Source of the DNA: Neorhodopirellula pilleata
GTDB lineage: Bacteria > Planctomycetota > Planctomycetia > Pirellulales > Pirellulaceae
DNA: 64,000 bases
Direction: 5' to 3'
Assembly (NCBI RefSeq): GCF_007859915.1
Contig: NZ_SJPM01000002.1
Location: forward strand, 958,398-1,022,397
How positions within the stretch are numbered: position 1 is the first letter of the stretch; every line of letters starts with the position of its first letter. A model generated the notes under the pieces. It was given only the letters and a program-made list of their open reading frames with translations, was not told the DNA's origin and did not search any database. The position numbers and the translations under genes are program-made. Below, one piece after another: positions 29,564 to 40,283 of the stretch.

Positions 29564-31558
29564 CTACACGCGGTGAAGCCATAGGAATTGATACGGCTCT
29601 AAGTGAACGTCGCTTTTTGTTGTGATCGTTTCACCCGTGTAGAGGTCTTCAAAAAACCGGCCCATGCCAGCGGTACGCAACCGGTTGGAATCGATCGTTT
29701 GTGGATACTCGCTGAAGTTCGAGACGACGATCACTCGGTTGGAAGCGTTCGAACGAACGTACGACAACAAATGCGGGCTTTGAGTTTCGATCAATTCCAT
29801 CTCCAACCCGGCGAACGCGGGTGTATTCTTGCGGATCGTGATTAATTTCTGCAGCGAGCGGAAAATCCTGGCCCGGATCGATCCATCGTCACCGAGTTCA
29901 TCGAGAAATTTCCACTGCATCTTCGGCCGGTGAACCCATCGCGTATCGCCGGCTTTCGCGGGGTCTTTGACGAAATCATAATCGTTCATCGCCCCCCATT
30001 CTTCGCCTAGGTATATCAACGGGATGCCGCCGATGCTTAACATCGACGCGTTGAGCAACAAGATCCGGCGGATCGCCAGCTCCTTCAAGTCGTCGCGTTC
30101 CAATTCGATCGCTTGTTCTAAACCCGCGAGCGACGCCAGTGTGCCGCTGATCCTCATGTCACCGGTTTCGATATTGTGTTGAAACGGAACACCACGGGCA
30201 AACGATCCTTCGAACTGACCGGTGTAAAACGCGTTGAGGAATTGTCGGTGATGGTAGGCGCTGATCCCGAGTGCAGCGGCGTCATCGTCGTCGAACGTCC
30301 AGCCTATGTCGTCGTGACAACGCAAGTAGTTCACCCAAGTCGTATGGGCCGGTAATTTATGCCGGCGGGTCAGCGACCGCCGCAGTAGTTTGGTATCTCG
30401 CGTGGCGAGCGACTCCCATAACAGAGCCATCATCGTGGGGTTGTATGACGTTTGGCATTCTTCGGGGCTAACATACTTGATGACTTCATCGGGATGGACG
30501 ATCGCTTCGCTTTTGAATACCAACCCCGGCGCCGCAATTCGTGCGCAAGCATTGAACGCTTGGATGATCTTGTGAGCCTCGGGAAGATTCTCACACATCG
30601 TGCCCATTTGTTTCCAAATGAAAGCCACCGCGTCGAGGCGTAACAGATCGACGCCAGTGTTCGCGATGAATAACATCTCTGACAACATCGCGTTAAAGAC
30701 ATCCGGATTGCGATAGTTCAGATCCCACTGAAAGCTATTGAACGTCGTCCACACCCAACGCTGCATCGAGTCGTGCCACGTAAAACTGCCACGACGAACG
30801 GTCGGGAAGATCTCACGCAAGGTTCGCTCGTATTGATCCGGAATGGTGCGATCCGGAAACAGAAAATAAAAGTTCTGGTACTCGCGATTGCCGGACTGAG
30901 CTTGTTGCGCCCAATAATGGTCGTCGGCGGTATGGTTGAAAACAAAGTCCAACACCAACAGGATTCCGGCTTCCCGCAGCGCGTCGGCGAGTGATCGCAA
31001 ATCCTCGATCGTCCCGACTCTCGGGTCGACACTGCGATAGTTGCTAATCGCGTAGCCGCCGTCGTTGTTGCCCGGTCGGACCGCGAACAAGGGCATCAGG
31101 TGCAGGTACGTCAATCCGAGGTTTTGGAAGTAAGGGATTTGATCCTTCAACTTGCCCAAGTTTTCACTAAACAAATCAACATACAACGCCCCACCGACGA
31201 GCAATTCACTTTGATACCAGTCAGGGTTATTGATTCGATTGCGATCGTCACGACGCAATGATTCGTCACGCAGTCGCCAACCGCGAACGAGCGTCATCAG
31301 CGTCTGTTCGAGGTGGTAAAAAAAGTCCCATTGGTTGCCGTACAGCTCAAGTAACAAGCCAAACAGCCGCGGCCAGTGCTTATTGAGCCGACCGACGATC
31401 TCGTCGATTTCGTCTTGTTCAACGTCCTCGGCGTCCCAGAACGCTTCCAACGTTGGCACCATCCGGCGCAGCGCGACGAAGGCTTGTTGATCATCGTCGG
31501 AAATCGCGGCATGCGGTCCGGTAGCGGTCGTAAACAGGTTTGGTTTCAATGCGATCAT
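29564..31558 (-). CDS. Amylosucrase (GH13)
   Basis: A 664-residue sucrose:alpha-glucan glucosyltransferase: it transfers the glucosyl unit of sucrose to a growing alpha-1,4-glucan and frees fructose. The family-specific block after the nucleophile, [21 protein letters not shown], is typical of amylosucrases within GH13. The catalytic residues are visible: nucleophile Asp309 (LRLDAVAF), acid/base Glu351 (VFKSEAIV), and Asp416 (RCHDDIGW). The length matches the family. ATG at 31558 was chosen over a TTG 27 bp upstream. It is third in a unit after the sucrose-phosphate synthase gene (69-bp gap). No signal peptide, so it acts in the cytoplasm on internal sucrose. Confidence 0.92.
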   Translation of the reverse strand: MIALKPNLFTTATGPHAAISDDDQQAFVALRRMVPTLEAFWDAEDVEQDEIDEIVGRLNKHWPRLFGLLLELYGNQWDFFYHLEQTLMTLVRGWRLRDESLRRDDRNRINNPDWYQSELLVGGALYVDLFSENLGKLKDQIPYFQNLGLTYLHLMPLFAVRPGNNDGGYAISNYRSVDPRVGTIEDLRSLADALREAGILLVLDFVFNHTADDHYWAQQAQSGNREYQNFYFLFPDRTIPDQYERTLREIFPTVRRGSFTWHDSMQRWVWTTFNSFQWDLNYRNPDVFNAMLSEMLFIANTGVDLLRLDAVAFIWKQMGTMCENLPEAHKIIQAFNACARIAAPGLVFKSEAIVHPDEVIKYVSPEECQTSYNPTMMALLWESLATRDTKLLRRSLTRRHKLPAHTTWVNYLRCHDDIGWTFDDDDAAALGISAYHHRQFLNAFYTGQFEGSFARGVPFQHNIETGDMRISGTLASLAGLEQAIELERDDLKELAIRRILLLNASMLSIGGIPLIYLGEEWGAMNDYDFVKDPAKAGDTRWVHRPKMQWKFLDELGDDGSIRARIFRSLQKLITIRKNTPAFAGLEMELIETQSPHLLSYVRSNASNRVIVVSNFSEYPQTIDSNRLRTAGMGRFFEDLYTGETITTKSDVHLEPYQFLWLHRV

Positions 31559-31627
31559 GGATTCATGGTGCGAGCGTCTTGTCAAAGATAGGACATCAAC
31601 TTACGAGGTGAAGAGCGTTTCTCCGAT

Positions 31628-33871
31628 TTACGAATGAGATGCCGCTTCTTCGCGATTGGTGTCGTCCATCGAAGAGTCGGCTTCGACCTTGTCGTTGGGA
31701 ATTCGAATGTGGCCCAAAAAGTCATAGTATTCGATTCCTTCGATGATGCCCCGGGCGTGGTGGCCTTTCGCAAAATAAATCCTTGGCAGTCGCCGTAGTT
31801 TTTCTAGTTCGGGACTGTAGTTCCCAACGACGACACCGAGCGTCGCCCCTTTCAACATGCCTTCGTCGTTTCCGCAATCGCCTGCGACGAGCATGTGCTC
31901 CGGTTCAAACCCCCATCGGTAGGCCAAATGCCGCAGGGAGAGTTCACTGCCCCCTCGCAAAGGGATGATATCTAGGAATGATCCGAGTGACAAAATCGCG
32001 TTGACCCTCAACCCGGCTTCCCGCAAACGTTTGCGAACCTCCGAGACCGAAGGAATGATTTCTGGGTCGATTCGGTAGCTAATTTTGAACTCGGTCTGAT
32101 CCTTTTCGGTTTGCATGTACAAACCAGGCATGTCGTCCAAGACCTCGTGAACTCCTTCGGCGTTCCAGTGATGCGCGATCTGTTGACGCCATGAACGATC
32201 GAGCGTCAAGTCCGAACCGTAATACAGTTCCGTCCCCACTGCCGCCGACAAAACATCTGGCCGCGGCAAGCCGAGGTCCTTGATCAAGTTCATCGCTTCG
32301 TCGAGCGAACGGCCGGTATCGATCCCGAAGCCGACATGACTCCCTTCGGTTTTCAATAATTCCAGCAAATCTCGCAGCGCCTCATCGTCGCCGGTCAACG
32401 TGTTGTCTAAGTCGGTCATGATGATTCGATCGAACTCCGGCATTCGCTTTCCGCTGAGCGTCATCGAGAGGGCCGGTGGTGCGGATTGTTCAATTAGTTC
32501 ACCGACATCACGTAGATAGCGATCGACATGGGTTTTCCAACTATAGTGTTCTCGGGTGCCGTTGATGCCGTTTTGCGACCATTGTTGCCACTGCTCTGGT
32601 TCATTCAGGCAACGCATGATTGCGAGATCAATCGCCTCTCGGTCGAACGGATCAATCAACAAGCCGTTTTGACAATTGGCAATGATGTCACGTGGTCCGC
32701 CGTCGTTGGTCGCCACGATGGGCACCCCGCTCGCGGCCGCCTCGAGCAACGTTAGACCGAAAGGTTCGGTCATCGCCGGGTTAACGAACACACCGCCGCC
32801 ACGGGCGACAAGCCGATACAAATCTGGCACATCGTTGGGTCGATGTGTCTTGGGATAGGCGACTTTTCCGTAGAGATTGTAAATGTCAATCAGGTGCAAC
32901 ACGTTGGTTATCACCTTACGCTGCGAAGGTGGCAGCTGCCGAATGTTTTCGCGTGACCCCATCACGAGTACCAAATTGGCGAGCTCTTGCAACTTGGGAT
33001 TCTCGCCGTAGACGCGAACCATCATCTCAAGATTCTTACGTTCATCGGGCCGCGCCATCGCCAGCACGATCGGCTTGTCTGGTTCACGCAAGAACGGCAA
33101 CAACCCGTCGTAGATCGGTGGAAGCGGCTCGGACGGATCGTCGGGGTAAAAGTTCGTTAAGTCCACTCCCGGCGGGATGACTTCCATCCGATCGGGTTGG
33201 TAGTGATGGTAGATCGAATACTGCTGTTCGACTTCTTGGGCCGTCGACGTGATCACCATCGCGGCGGTTTCCAGTGCCGTCTCTTCGGCTTCTTCCCTCG
33301 CTTGGAATTTGAACCGACGCTCCAGATCATCCGGTGTTTTCGGGTTCTTGGACTTTGCCGCCGACGCGATCAATCGTTCCCGCTTGACACGTCCGAGCGA
33401 GTGACCGGTGAACGCGTAGGGTACGTGCAATAACCGGGCGAGCTGGGCACCGGCGTAGCCCGCGTCGGCGTAGTGGCCGTGGATCAGATCCGGCAAACCC
33501 GTTCGCCGGTAGTGCCCCAACATCTGATCAATGAACGATTCCAGATAGGGCCACAACGCTTCTTTTCGAAGGTAACGTTTGGGGCCGAAGGGAACGCGAA
33601 CGATCTTTGCTTTCTCGTTGAGCGGCTCGGTGACTTGGGCATAATCCGGACCGACGCGATCGTCAAAAATCTGACGTGTTACCACTTCCACCGATCGGAC
33701 GTGGTCGCGACGGGCGAGTTCTTCGGCGAGCTCGAGAACGTATTTGATCTGTCCGCCGGTGTCGGCATCACGACCGAGTTCCACGTCGTGGCCACGAATC
33801 AATCCGTGCAAACTGATGAGCGTAATGCGAAGTCCATCGCCTTGATGGCTTGGGTTGGCAGGCAAGTTCAT
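31628..33871 (-). CDS. Sucrose-phosphate synthase with C-terminal phosphatase domain
   Basis: A 747-residue bidomain protein. The N-terminal ~480 residues are a GT4 glycosyltransferase of the sucrose-phosphate synthase type: [20 protein letters not shown] near residue 33, [24 protein letters not shown] and [21 protein letters not shown]. It would join UDP- or ADP-glucose to fructose 6-phosphate. The C-terminal HAD part ([10 protein letters not shown] near 495, then GIDTGRS and [11 protein letters not shown]) resembles sucrose-phosphate phosphatase and could release free sucrose. The acidic DLDNTL pair is intact. The ATG overlaps the fructokinase stop (ATGA), so the two are coupled. Cyanobacterial and plant bidomain SPS have the same layout. 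Confidence 0.9.
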   Translation of the reverse strand: MNLPANPSHQGDGLRITLISLHGLIRGHDVELGRDADTGGQIKYVLELAEELARRDHVRSVEVVTRQIFDDRVGPDYAQVTEPLNEKAKIVRVPFGPKRYLRKEALWPYLESFIDQMLGHYRRTGLPDLIHGHYADAGYAGAQLARLLHVPYAFTGHSLGRVKRERLIASAAKSKNPKTPDDLERRFKFQAREEAEETALETAAMVITSTAQEVEQQYSIYHHYQPDRMEVIPPGVDLTNFYPDDPSEPLPPIYDGLLPFLREPDKPIVLAMARPDERKNLEMMVRVYGENPKLQELANLVLVMGSRENIRQLPPSQRKVITNVLHLIDIYNLYGKVAYPKTHRPNDVPDLYRLVARGGGVFVNPAMTEPFGLTLLEAAASGVPIVATNDGGPRDIIANCQNGLLIDPFDREAIDLAIMRCLNEPEQWQQWSQNGINGTREHYSWKTHVDRYLRDVGELIEQSAPPALSMTLSGKRMPEFDRIIMTDLDNTLTGDDEALRDLLELLKTEGSHVGFGIDTGRSLDEAMNLIKDLGLPRPDVLSAAVGTELYYGSDLTLDRSWRQQIAHHWNAEGVHEVLDDMPGLYMQTEKDQTEFKISYRIDPEIIPSVSEVRKRLREAGLRVNAILSLGSFLDIIPLRGGSELSLRHLAYRWGFEPEHMLVAGDCGNDEGMLKGATLGVVVGNYSPELEKLRRLPRIYFAKGHHARGIIEGIEYYDFLGHIRIPNDKVEADSSMDDTNREEAASHS

Positions 33872-34872
33872 GATGATTTCTGTGGAAGGAAGTGATTGAG
33901 TGCATAAAAATCGCGGTCTGAGCACGTAGCCCCGGCCAGTCCGCATACCCGACTGGCGAACGCGACCGCATCAGGCAACACGTCGGAAAGATGGCGACGC
34001 ATCAGGATTCCATGGATCACGACGGCCGCGAAAGCGTCGCCGGCACCGACCGGATCGATCATCTTTTCCGGCTTCGGCGATTGAATTCGATCGAGTGAAT
34101 CGGTCTCGGGTCGATACGCTAGCGCCCCTTCGGCACCGAGCGTAACAAGCAGAGTTTTCAATGGCGTCGCGGCGGTCTGATCGAGGGCAACGCCGGCCGT
34201 CGATGTCCGTTGCTCAGGCGTCGTCGCGCCGTCCATCTGAAGATCGCGTGAAAGTTCGCCCAACTCATCGAAGTTCAACTTGATGAACGAGGCATGCCGC
34301 CGCAATTCCTCAAGCATTGACGTTTCAAAATGCGGCGCGCGAAGGTTCACATCGAAAAAAACGTCACCTTGAATGCTATCGCGAATCGTTTCGATCGTCG
34401 CCCGTGATCGTGGGTCACGGCAAGCCAGCGAACCGTGGTACATGAGTACCGAATCGGCGGCTTGAGCCCGTTCGTCGATGATCGCTTGCAGAGGCTTGCC
34501 ACGAACAACCGTATGCGCCGGAGTCGGGATCGCATCCCAAGCCACACCGCTGACGATTTCATAGTGCGGTTCGCCGTCGTGCATCGTGACCTGCACCGTC
34601 CCGGTTTGGACATCCGGCAAAACCGCGATCCCATCGGTCGACATGCCAAAGTCTTGCATCTTGCGGATAATCTCAAAACCAAGCGCGTCGTCGCCCACCG
34701 CGCTGACGAACAACGGATCGAGACCGAAACCGGCCAAGTTCCACGCCACGTTCAGCGGAGCACCGCCGAGCACCCGGCGATTCTCGAAGCAATCCCACAA
34801 CACTTCACCGACAATCAATGGAAAAACCTGTCGCGGTCCTTCACTCTTCGGAGTATCGGGAGAGTCGTTCAT
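33868..34872 (-). CDS. PfkB-family fructokinase-like sugar kinase
   Basis: A 334-residue ribokinase-fold sugar kinase. The N-terminal [27 protein letters not shown] is characteristic of fructokinases that lie with sucrose genes. The C-terminal signature is [13 protein letters not shown] with the catalytic Asp. The ATG at 34872 is chosen since the upstream frame is not protein-like. It is the first gene of the fructokinase / sucrose-phosphate synthase / amylosucrase unit, so its likely job is to return fructose released by amylosucrase to fructose 6-phosphate. The specificity is inferred from context and the GGAPLN motif. Confidence 0.82.
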   Translation of the reverse strand: MNDSPDTPKSEGPRQVFPLIVGEVLWDCFENRRVLGGAPLNVAWNLAGFGLDPLFVSAVGDDALGFEIIRKMQDFGMSTDGIAVLPDVQTGTVQVTMHDGEPHYEIVSGVAWDAIPTPAHTVVRGKPLQAIIDERAQAADSVLMYHGSLACRDPRSRATIETIRDSIQGDVFFDVNLRAPHFETSMLEELRRHASFIKLNFDELGELSRDLQMDGATTPEQRTSTAGVALDQTAATPLKTLLVTLGAEGALAYRPETDSLDRIQSPKPEKMIDPVGAGDAFAAVVIHGILMRRHLSDVLPDAVAFASRVCGLAGATCSDRDFYALNHFLPQKSS

Positions 34873-35022
34873 AGTTCGTGCGGTCTCGTATCGGTCGAAG
34901 GATGTCTGTTGGCGTCGACTGGAATGCCTTACAAAGCAGGATGCTTTACAAATACACCCTAACGCGTTGGTCGTGAGTTTCCACCCGACTGACCTCGCTA
35001 CACGCATCAATCCATTTTTTTC
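34873..35022. promoter_or_regulatory. Divergent control region of the sugar locus
   Basis: These 150 bp separate the fructokinase-led unit (minus) from the HAD-GH13 fusion gene (plus). Both promoters must be here if the two units are expressed separately. No operator palindrome or clear promoter box was identified. Confidence 0.4.
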
Positions 35023-37746
35023 ATGAAATCCAAAAAATCTCAATCATTCAACTGCCGAGTGCTCGCAACCGATCTCGACGGAACGTTTTTGCCGCTCTCG
35101 GGCGATGAACAGGCCGAGAACGCCTTGATGCAAATCAGAGGCCAAATCGATTCGGAGCGTTTGCCGCTGGTGTTTGTTACCGGCCGACACGTCGAATCGG
35201 TTTTCGACGCGATTGCCGTCGACGGACTTCCACAACCGGGCTGGATCATTTGTGACGTCGGTACCAGCATTTACCGTCTCGATCCGTCGGCGAGGTCGGA
35301 TCGACCAACGCAGGAATCGCTTGCGGCAAGTTATTCTCGCGTTGCCGACTATGACGCAGCCCTCAACGACAAGATCGGCCACACCGACGTCGAGGAGCTT
35401 CGACATGCCATAGGTGACTTGCCCGACATACGATTACAAGAAAGTATTAAACAGGGGCGTCACAAACTCAGCTACTACGTTTCCGCCGAAAAACTCGACG
35501 AATGCCGCGAGCGGATCGAGCAGCATCTGGCCGACCGGTCGCTGCCCTATGGGATTATCAGCAGTGTGGATCCGTTTAACAACGACGGGCTGATTGATGT
35601 GTTGCCCGAGGGTGTCTCGAAAGCATTCGCTCTAAATTGGTGGTGCAGTGACAACGGATACGAACCGCCGGAAGTGGTGTTCTGCGGCGACTCGGGAAAC
35701 GATTTCGCTGCCCTGGTCGCAGGATACCGCGCCGTCGTCGTTGCCAACGCCGCTCGTCCGCTCGCCGAGCACATTCGACAAACCCATCAAACCCAGGGAT
35801 GGACCGACCGCTTGTTCCTCGCAACCGCCACGAGTACGGGAGGCGTTTTGCAAGGCATGCAATGGTTCGGACTGCACCGCAACGAGGACGAAACAGACGT
35901 TGATGATTGGCCAACACCGAGCTGGGGGGCGAACCTGATCGGTTGTCGGACAACGCACTTTTCGCTCTTTGCGCCCGCGCATTCGAGAATCTGCTTGAAT
36001 CTGTTTGACGATCCGTCGCCTCAGCCGACTCGACAGCTCGATATGAATTCAACTTGCGCCGGATGGCATCAGCTTGTCGTCCGCGATTGCCCCGCCGGGA
36101 CGCGTTACCAGTTCACGATTGGTCGATCAGGAACCAGCACGGGCGATCATCATTCAGCCTTCTTCCTTTCCGATCCAGCCTCTCGCTTTCAACCTGATGG
36201 GGTCCACGGGCCATCCCAGGTGATCGATCGGCAATTTCCTTGGCAACACGATTGGACGCCTCGAACGACCAAGCGTGAGGATTTGGTGGTTTACGAAATG
36301 CACATCGGCGCTTTTACCACGCCGGGAACCTATTTATCGGCGATCGAACGCCTCGATGAATTGGTCGAACTTGGCGTGACGGCGATCGAACTCATGCCGA
36401 TCGCCGAATGTCCCGGACGCTGGAACTGGGGATATGATGCGACGCATTGGTTCGCGCCGATGCACACCTTCGGAACTCCGGAAGAGCTGAGGATGTTGGT
36501 CGACGCCGCCCACGCTCGTGGATTGTTGGTGTTTGCCGATGTCGTTTACAACCACTTCGGCCCCGAGGGCAATCAATGGTCATTACTCGGTGACTATCTT
36601 TCCACAAAACATCATACGCCTTGGGGGGCCGCTCCGAACTTCGACGAAGGCGATAGTCGTGTGGCAATTCGACGGTTTGTAATCGACAACGCGATCTATT
36701 GGCTCGACGAGTATCACCTCGACGGACTGCGGGTCGACGCGATCCACTGCATGGCGGATGACTCGGACGAACACATCACGCGGCAGTTCGGACGCGAGGT
36801 ACGACAATGGGCCGACGCGGCAAGCAGACGGATTTGGTTAATCGCGGAATCGAATGTTTACGACGCGTCGATGATCGCGAACCTCGATGACGGTGGAAAC
36901 GGATTCGATGCACAATGGTGCGATGATTTCGCCCACTCGTTGTTTGCCGTCGTGCGGCCAGGGGAACGTTTGACGGTGCGAACGTATCAACCGGACGCCG
37001 ACTTGGCCGGGGCATTGCACCGTGGCTTCTTGTTTCAAGGCAACGTCCACGGCTACCGCGGTCGCGAGGAGCCGGTACCGGACGAACGGGTCGATACTTC
37101 CGGCTTGATCTACTGCATTCAAAACCACGATTTCATCGGCAATCACCCGACCGGACAACGCTTTCATCATGTCACATCGGTTGAAGCCCAGGCGGCCGCG
37201 GCGGCAATGTTGATTCTGTCCCCGGCGATCCCGATGCTGTTCATGGGCGAAGAGTTTGCGAGCGAGAACCCGTTCGCGTTTTTCGTCGATTTCGGAAGCG
37301 AACAACTCCGTGCCGCCGTCGTCGAAGGACGCAAGCGCGAGTATCCACAGCACGATTGGTCGGGCGGTGTTTTGCCCATTGACCCGGTTGCCTTCGAATC
37401 GGCAAAAATCGGACCGGCCGATCACGGCAACACGGCGATGCGGTTATGGTACCGCGATTTGATCTCGCTGCGAAAGCGAATGATCAGCTCCGGTGTTCTT
37501 GATGGTAACCGGCTTCAAGTCGCCACCGATGTCGATAACCGTCTCTACCTATTGCACTACGAGGGTGAGTCCGAATCCATGACCGTCGCTAGCCGTCTGC
37601 TGCCTAGCAAAGGCGAGCTGATCCGCAGTGAAGAGGTTTCCGCGTTGCTGAACCGTCAGACTGTTTTGCCCGAGCCGCGAATGGACAGCCTTCAAGCATT
37701 GAACGCATCCCCGCCCGCCCAAGCCCAAACACTGATCTGGTTCTAA
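35023..37746 (+). CDS. Sucrose-phosphatase-like HAD domain fused to GH13 trehalohydrolase-like enzyme
   Basis: A 907-residue fusion. Residues 1-275 are a HAD hydrolase of the sucrose-phosphatase/Cof type (LATDLDGTFLPL near 14, VTGRHVESVF near 45, FCGDSGNDFAAL near 221). Residues 290-907 are a GH13 enzyme most like malto-oligosyltrehalose trehalohydrolase (TreZ): YEMHIGAFTTPGTYLSAIERL, WNWGYDATHWFAPMHTFG, nucleophile Asp572 (GLRVDAIH), acid/base Glu609 (LIAESN) and Asp703 (QNHDFIGN). All three catalytic residues are present. No malto-oligosyltrehalose synthase (treY) is in the window. Possible roles are trehalose release or hydrolysis of glucan ends combined with a sugar-phosphate phosphatase. 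The stop TAA is directly followed by a hairpin repeat. Confidence 0.85.
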   Translation: MKSKKSQSFNCRVLATDLDGTFLPLSGDEQAENALMQIRGQIDSERLPLVFVTGRHVESVFDAIAVDGLPQPGWIICDVGTSIYRLDPSARSDRPTQESLAASYSRVADYDAALNDKIGHTDVEELRHAIGDLPDIRLQESIKQGRHKLSYYVSAEKLDECRERIEQHLADRSLPYGIISSVDPFNNDGLIDVLPEGVSKAFALNWWCSDNGYEPPEVVFCGDSGNDFAALVAGYRAVVVANAARPLAEHIRQTHQTQGWTDRLFLATATSTGGVLQGMQWFGLHRNEDETDVDDWPTPSWGANLIGCRTTHFSLFAPAHSRICLNLFDDPSPQPTRQLDMNSTCAGWHQLVVRDCPAGTRYQFTIGRSGTSTGDHHSAFFLSDPASRFQPDGVHGPSQVIDRQFPWQHDWTPRTTKREDLVVYEMHIGAFTTPGTYLSAIERLDELVELGVTAIELMPIAECPGRWNWGYDATHWFAPMHTFGTPEELRMLVDAAHARGLLVFADVVYNHFGPEGNQWSLLGDYLSTKHHTPWGAAPNFDEGDSRVAIRRFVIDNAIYWLDEYHLDGLRVDAIHCMADDSDEHITRQFGREVRQWADAASRRIWLIAESNVYDASMIANLDDGGNGFDAQWCDDFAHSLFAVVRPGERLTVRTYQPDADLAGALHRGFLFQGNVHGYRGREEPVPDERVDTSGLIYCIQNHDFIGNHPTGQRFHHVTSVEAQAAAAAMLILSPAIPMLFMGEEFASENPFAFFVDFGSEQLRAAVVEGRKREYPQHDWSGGVLPIDPVAFESAKIGPADHGNTAMRLWYRDLISLRKRMISSGVLDGNRLQVATDVDNRLYLLHYEGESESMTVASRLLPSKGELIRSEEVSALLNRQTVLPEPRMDSLQALNASPPAQAQTLIWF

Positions 37747-37845
37747 GTAGGCTGGGTCGAAGCCGCTTCGGCGCAGACCCGGCAGAGTATGGTGACAGGT
37801 GACTAAATGCCGGGTCTGCGCCGAAGCGGCTTCGACCCAGCCTAC
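37747..37845. repeat. Perfect inverted pair of 38-bp hairpin repeats
   Basis: GTAGGCTGGGT...GACCCGGCA (37747-37784) and its exact reverse complement (37808-37845) enclose 23 bp. The left copy begins on the base after the TAA of the fusion gene. The right copy contains the TAG stop of the convergent TolC-like gene (37842-37844). It may work as a shared terminator-like stem. Confidence 0.9.
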
Positions 37846-39062
37846 TCATTGAGGGGTTTGCTTTGGGCGTGGTCGAGGTCGTCTTGGGCGAGTGCCAGGT
37901 CTTTCATGATGCCGACGCGTTTGCCATTTAGCTCGGCGATCTGCAATTGGATCAGCAGATCACTGCCCGGGGGCGAGTCGTCCAATTTCATCTCCCCTTC
38001 GGTGCGGTTCAAACGATCTTCAGCAATCGCAATCTGCTCATCGATCAGCGTCAAGCGTGCTGACGCAGCGCGGACGTCCAAGACCGCTTGCAAGGTTTCA
38101 TTTCGAATGACATGGCGTAGCGATTCGACCAGGTTGTTGGCTTGTCGACGTCGGTCATGCAGGTCATCGTCGGAACGATCTTCCTTGAGGCACGAGAACA
38201 ATCCCTTGCTCGCCGCTGCCAACGACAACCCGACTCCGGGGCTAACGATCCCCATCAACAACCGAGCCGCGTCGAGGTTGCACGCGTTCAATCGTGCGGC
38301 CAAGATCGTGACCGCACGCAAGTCGTGTCGCTGAGCGAAGGCGGTTTCGACTGCCAGTCCCGCGACGATGCTGGATGCAGTGGTCGGCAATGGATCCACC
38401 ATCACCGCCCTGGCAACCTCGGCCTCATCACGTCCAGTCAAACGCGAAAGCTCCTGCCGGAGTTTCAGCTCAGCGAATCGTTGTTGAGATTTCAAATCGA
38501 GCAACTCGAGCCGCGATTGCCGCAGCTTCAGCGGATCACCGTCGGGTAGATCCAAACGTTCCGCTTCTTCGGCGATCTCGATCAACTCGTCTTGCCAACG
38601 AATTGCGTTATCGACGTGGCGGCTGGCCGCGATCGCGGCAATCAATTTGTGATACGCGACGGCTGCGTGTGTCGCATCGTCGGCGCGTCGCGCTAAGGCG
38701 ACCTCGGTGAGGACGTCGCGGATCAACATAGCCGAACAGCAAGACTCGGGATCCTTCGGATCGACGCCTCGCATCACGGCTTTGATTTCCGCTTCAATCA
38801 ATCCGGCTTCGGGCGATCTGGCGTACGCCCACCGTCGAACGTCCGAAACGGTGTAACGGACCGCCGAATCGACGAACACTTGGTCGTCAGATGATTCCTC
38901 GACCAATTCGGTCCCCAGCGCGATCCCGGCCAAACTCACCTCACTGGGAAGCCATCGACGAATCGACGACTCCGCAGCACGTGACTTCGCGAGCCACACC
39001 ATCACGCCTGGCATAGCGGTGACGAGCAGAGTGACGAAAACGATTCGCTTCCTGCGATTCAT
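37842..39062 (-). CDS. TolC-like helical envelope protein, tentative
   Basis: A 406-residue protein with a hydrophobic N-terminal segment (about residues 6-22) that is probably a signal anchor. The mature part is almost entirely alpha-helical and charged (KLRQSRLELLDLKSQQRFAELKLRQELSRLTG, and a C-terminal QLQIAELNGKRVGIMKDLALAQDDL). Such paired long helices are typical of outer membrane efflux (TolC-type) proteins. No beta-barrel signature was seen. No efflux pump partner is adjacent. The TAG stop codon lies inside a hairpin repeat. The family call rests on coiled-coil pattern only. Confidence 0.5.
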   Translation of the reverse strand: MNRRKRIVFVTLLVTAMPGVMVWLAKSRAAESSIRRWLPSEVSLAGIALGTELVEESSDDQVFVDSAVRYTVSDVRRWAYARSPEAGLIEAEIKAVMRGVDPKDPESCCSAMLIRDVLTEVALARRADDATHAAVAYHKLIAAIAASRHVDNAIRWQDELIEIAEEAERLDLPDGDPLKLRQSRLELLDLKSQQRFAELKLRQELSRLTGRDEAEVARAVMVDPLPTTASSIVAGLAVETAFAQRHDLRAVTILAARLNACNLDAARLLMGIVSPGVGLSLAAASKGLFSCLKEDRSDDDLHDRRRQANNLVESLRHVIRNETLQAVLDVRAASARLTLIDEQIAIAEDRLNRTEGEMKLDDSPPGSDLLIQLQIAELNGKRVGIMKDLALAQDDLDHAQSKPLNE

Positions 39063-39208
39063 TCGACGGAGAGCCTAATCGTGGCGGTGCGGGAGATTCC
39101 AATCCACTGACCCGTTCAGCGGTTATATTCGCTAAGATCGGAACAACCCGCACGACGATCTGACAAGAATGACCTCGCTTCGGGTTGGAGAAGCTAGGCG
39201 AACTTTCA

Positions 39209-40216
39209 CTATTTCGTGAACAGTCCGGTTGCTTTCTTGGTTTCACGGTCGATGCGATAAACCTGCGTGGTTTTCGGATCGGCCACCACGACCGCTTCGG
39301 GGGTCACCGTCAGTCCGACCGGACCGACGAGCGGTTCGCCTTCGAACCATTTCTCCGTTTTACCGTCTGCGGTGAATTGCCAAACACATTTGCCGTAGAC
39401 GTCCGAAACGAAGCCTGTTTTCGATTCACTATCCCAGGCGATGCCCCCGGGGAATCCGTACGGGCGACCGGTCACGATCGGCTCGCTCGTTTTTGCCTTC
39501 ACATCGATTTTGTGCACGGCTTCGGCGTCCGGCGTCACCGCCCAAAGTGCTCCGTCGGCGTCGAACACCAAACCACGTGCGTTGACGCGAACAATGAGTT
39601 CCGGCGTTTCGTCTTCGCCGACACCTTCGATCGGCAAGGAGAACACAGCTCGTCGTTCGGCGTCGCCGACGTACAACGTCGTGGCGTCGGGTGAGACGGC
39701 GAGCGCCATCGGGATTCCCAAGTATCCTCGATTGAGTGGCTTGGCGTTCTGGCCCGCTTCGCCGTCGGCATCTTCGGTCACATGATAGATTTCGCGGGTC
39801 GCCGCATCACCAACTAACACACCGTTTTCGGGGTGTCCGGTCGCGCAGAAAGGGCGATTGATTGTCTTGCGGAGATATCGCGACCCCGTCACGAGTCGCT
39901 TCGGCTGCGCTGATGCGTCCGCCGGCCACGCCACGCTCCATACGGCGGGCGCGTCGGAGTCAACGACAAGCAATTGCCCTGCTGAGATTGCGGCACCGCG
40001 AGGGTAGACCGGCTCGGTCGCTTGAGTCCAGTAATCCGCTGGTGTTTCAACGGATGTTTCCGTTGGCTTTTCGGCTGAAGATTTGGCTGAAGATTCGGCT
40101 GGGGTTTGTGTCTCGTCGGCCGCGAACGATGACGAGGCGAGGCAAATGAGGATCGTGAAACTCGTTGCGAAGATTCCGGTCAGATAGTTTGTTCCGGTTA
40201 GGCAGTTTTTTCTCAT
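39209..40216 (-). CDS. Secreted NHL/SMP-30-like beta-propeller protein
   Basis: A 335-residue protein with a signal peptide ending near SSSFAAD, then an Ala/Ser/Glu/Thr-rich linker of about 40 residues, followed by a six-bladed-type propeller (about residues 75-335). Repeated patterns of the form LVVDSDAPAVWSV, TLYVGDAERRAVFSL, and GFVSDVYGKCVWQF are seen, ending VVVADPKTTQVYRID. It is probably a binding protein in the periplasm. The ATG at 40216 was chosen over a TTG at 40249. Adjacent to envelope proteins, with no enzymatic motif. Confidence 0.7.
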   Translation of the reverse strand: MRKNCLTGTNYLTGIFATSFTILICLASSSFAADETQTPAESSAKSSAEKPTETSVETPADYWTQATEPVYPRGAAISAGQLLVVDSDAPAVWSVAWPADASAQPKRLVTGSRYLRKTINRPFCATGHPENGVLVGDAATREIYHVTEDADGEAGQNAKPLNRGYLGIPMALAVSPDATTLYVGDAERRAVFSLPIEGVGEDETPELIVRVNARGLVFDADGALWAVTPDAEAVHKIDVKAKTSEPIVTGRPYGFPGGIAWDSESKTGFVSDVYGKCVWQFTADGKTEKWFEGEPLVGPVGLTVTPEAVVVADPKTTQVYRIDRETKKATGLFTK

Positions 40217-40283
40217 GATGCGGTCTTTAACGGTCCGATAGGCAATCAAGGATTCAATTCAATCTTTTTGGGACGAAGACGCC

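Noticed and set aside
29285..29584. A 99-codon frame between the acidic protein and amylosucrase
   Set aside because: It runs through two palindromic repeats and into the convergent gene's 3' end, with no protein-like composition.
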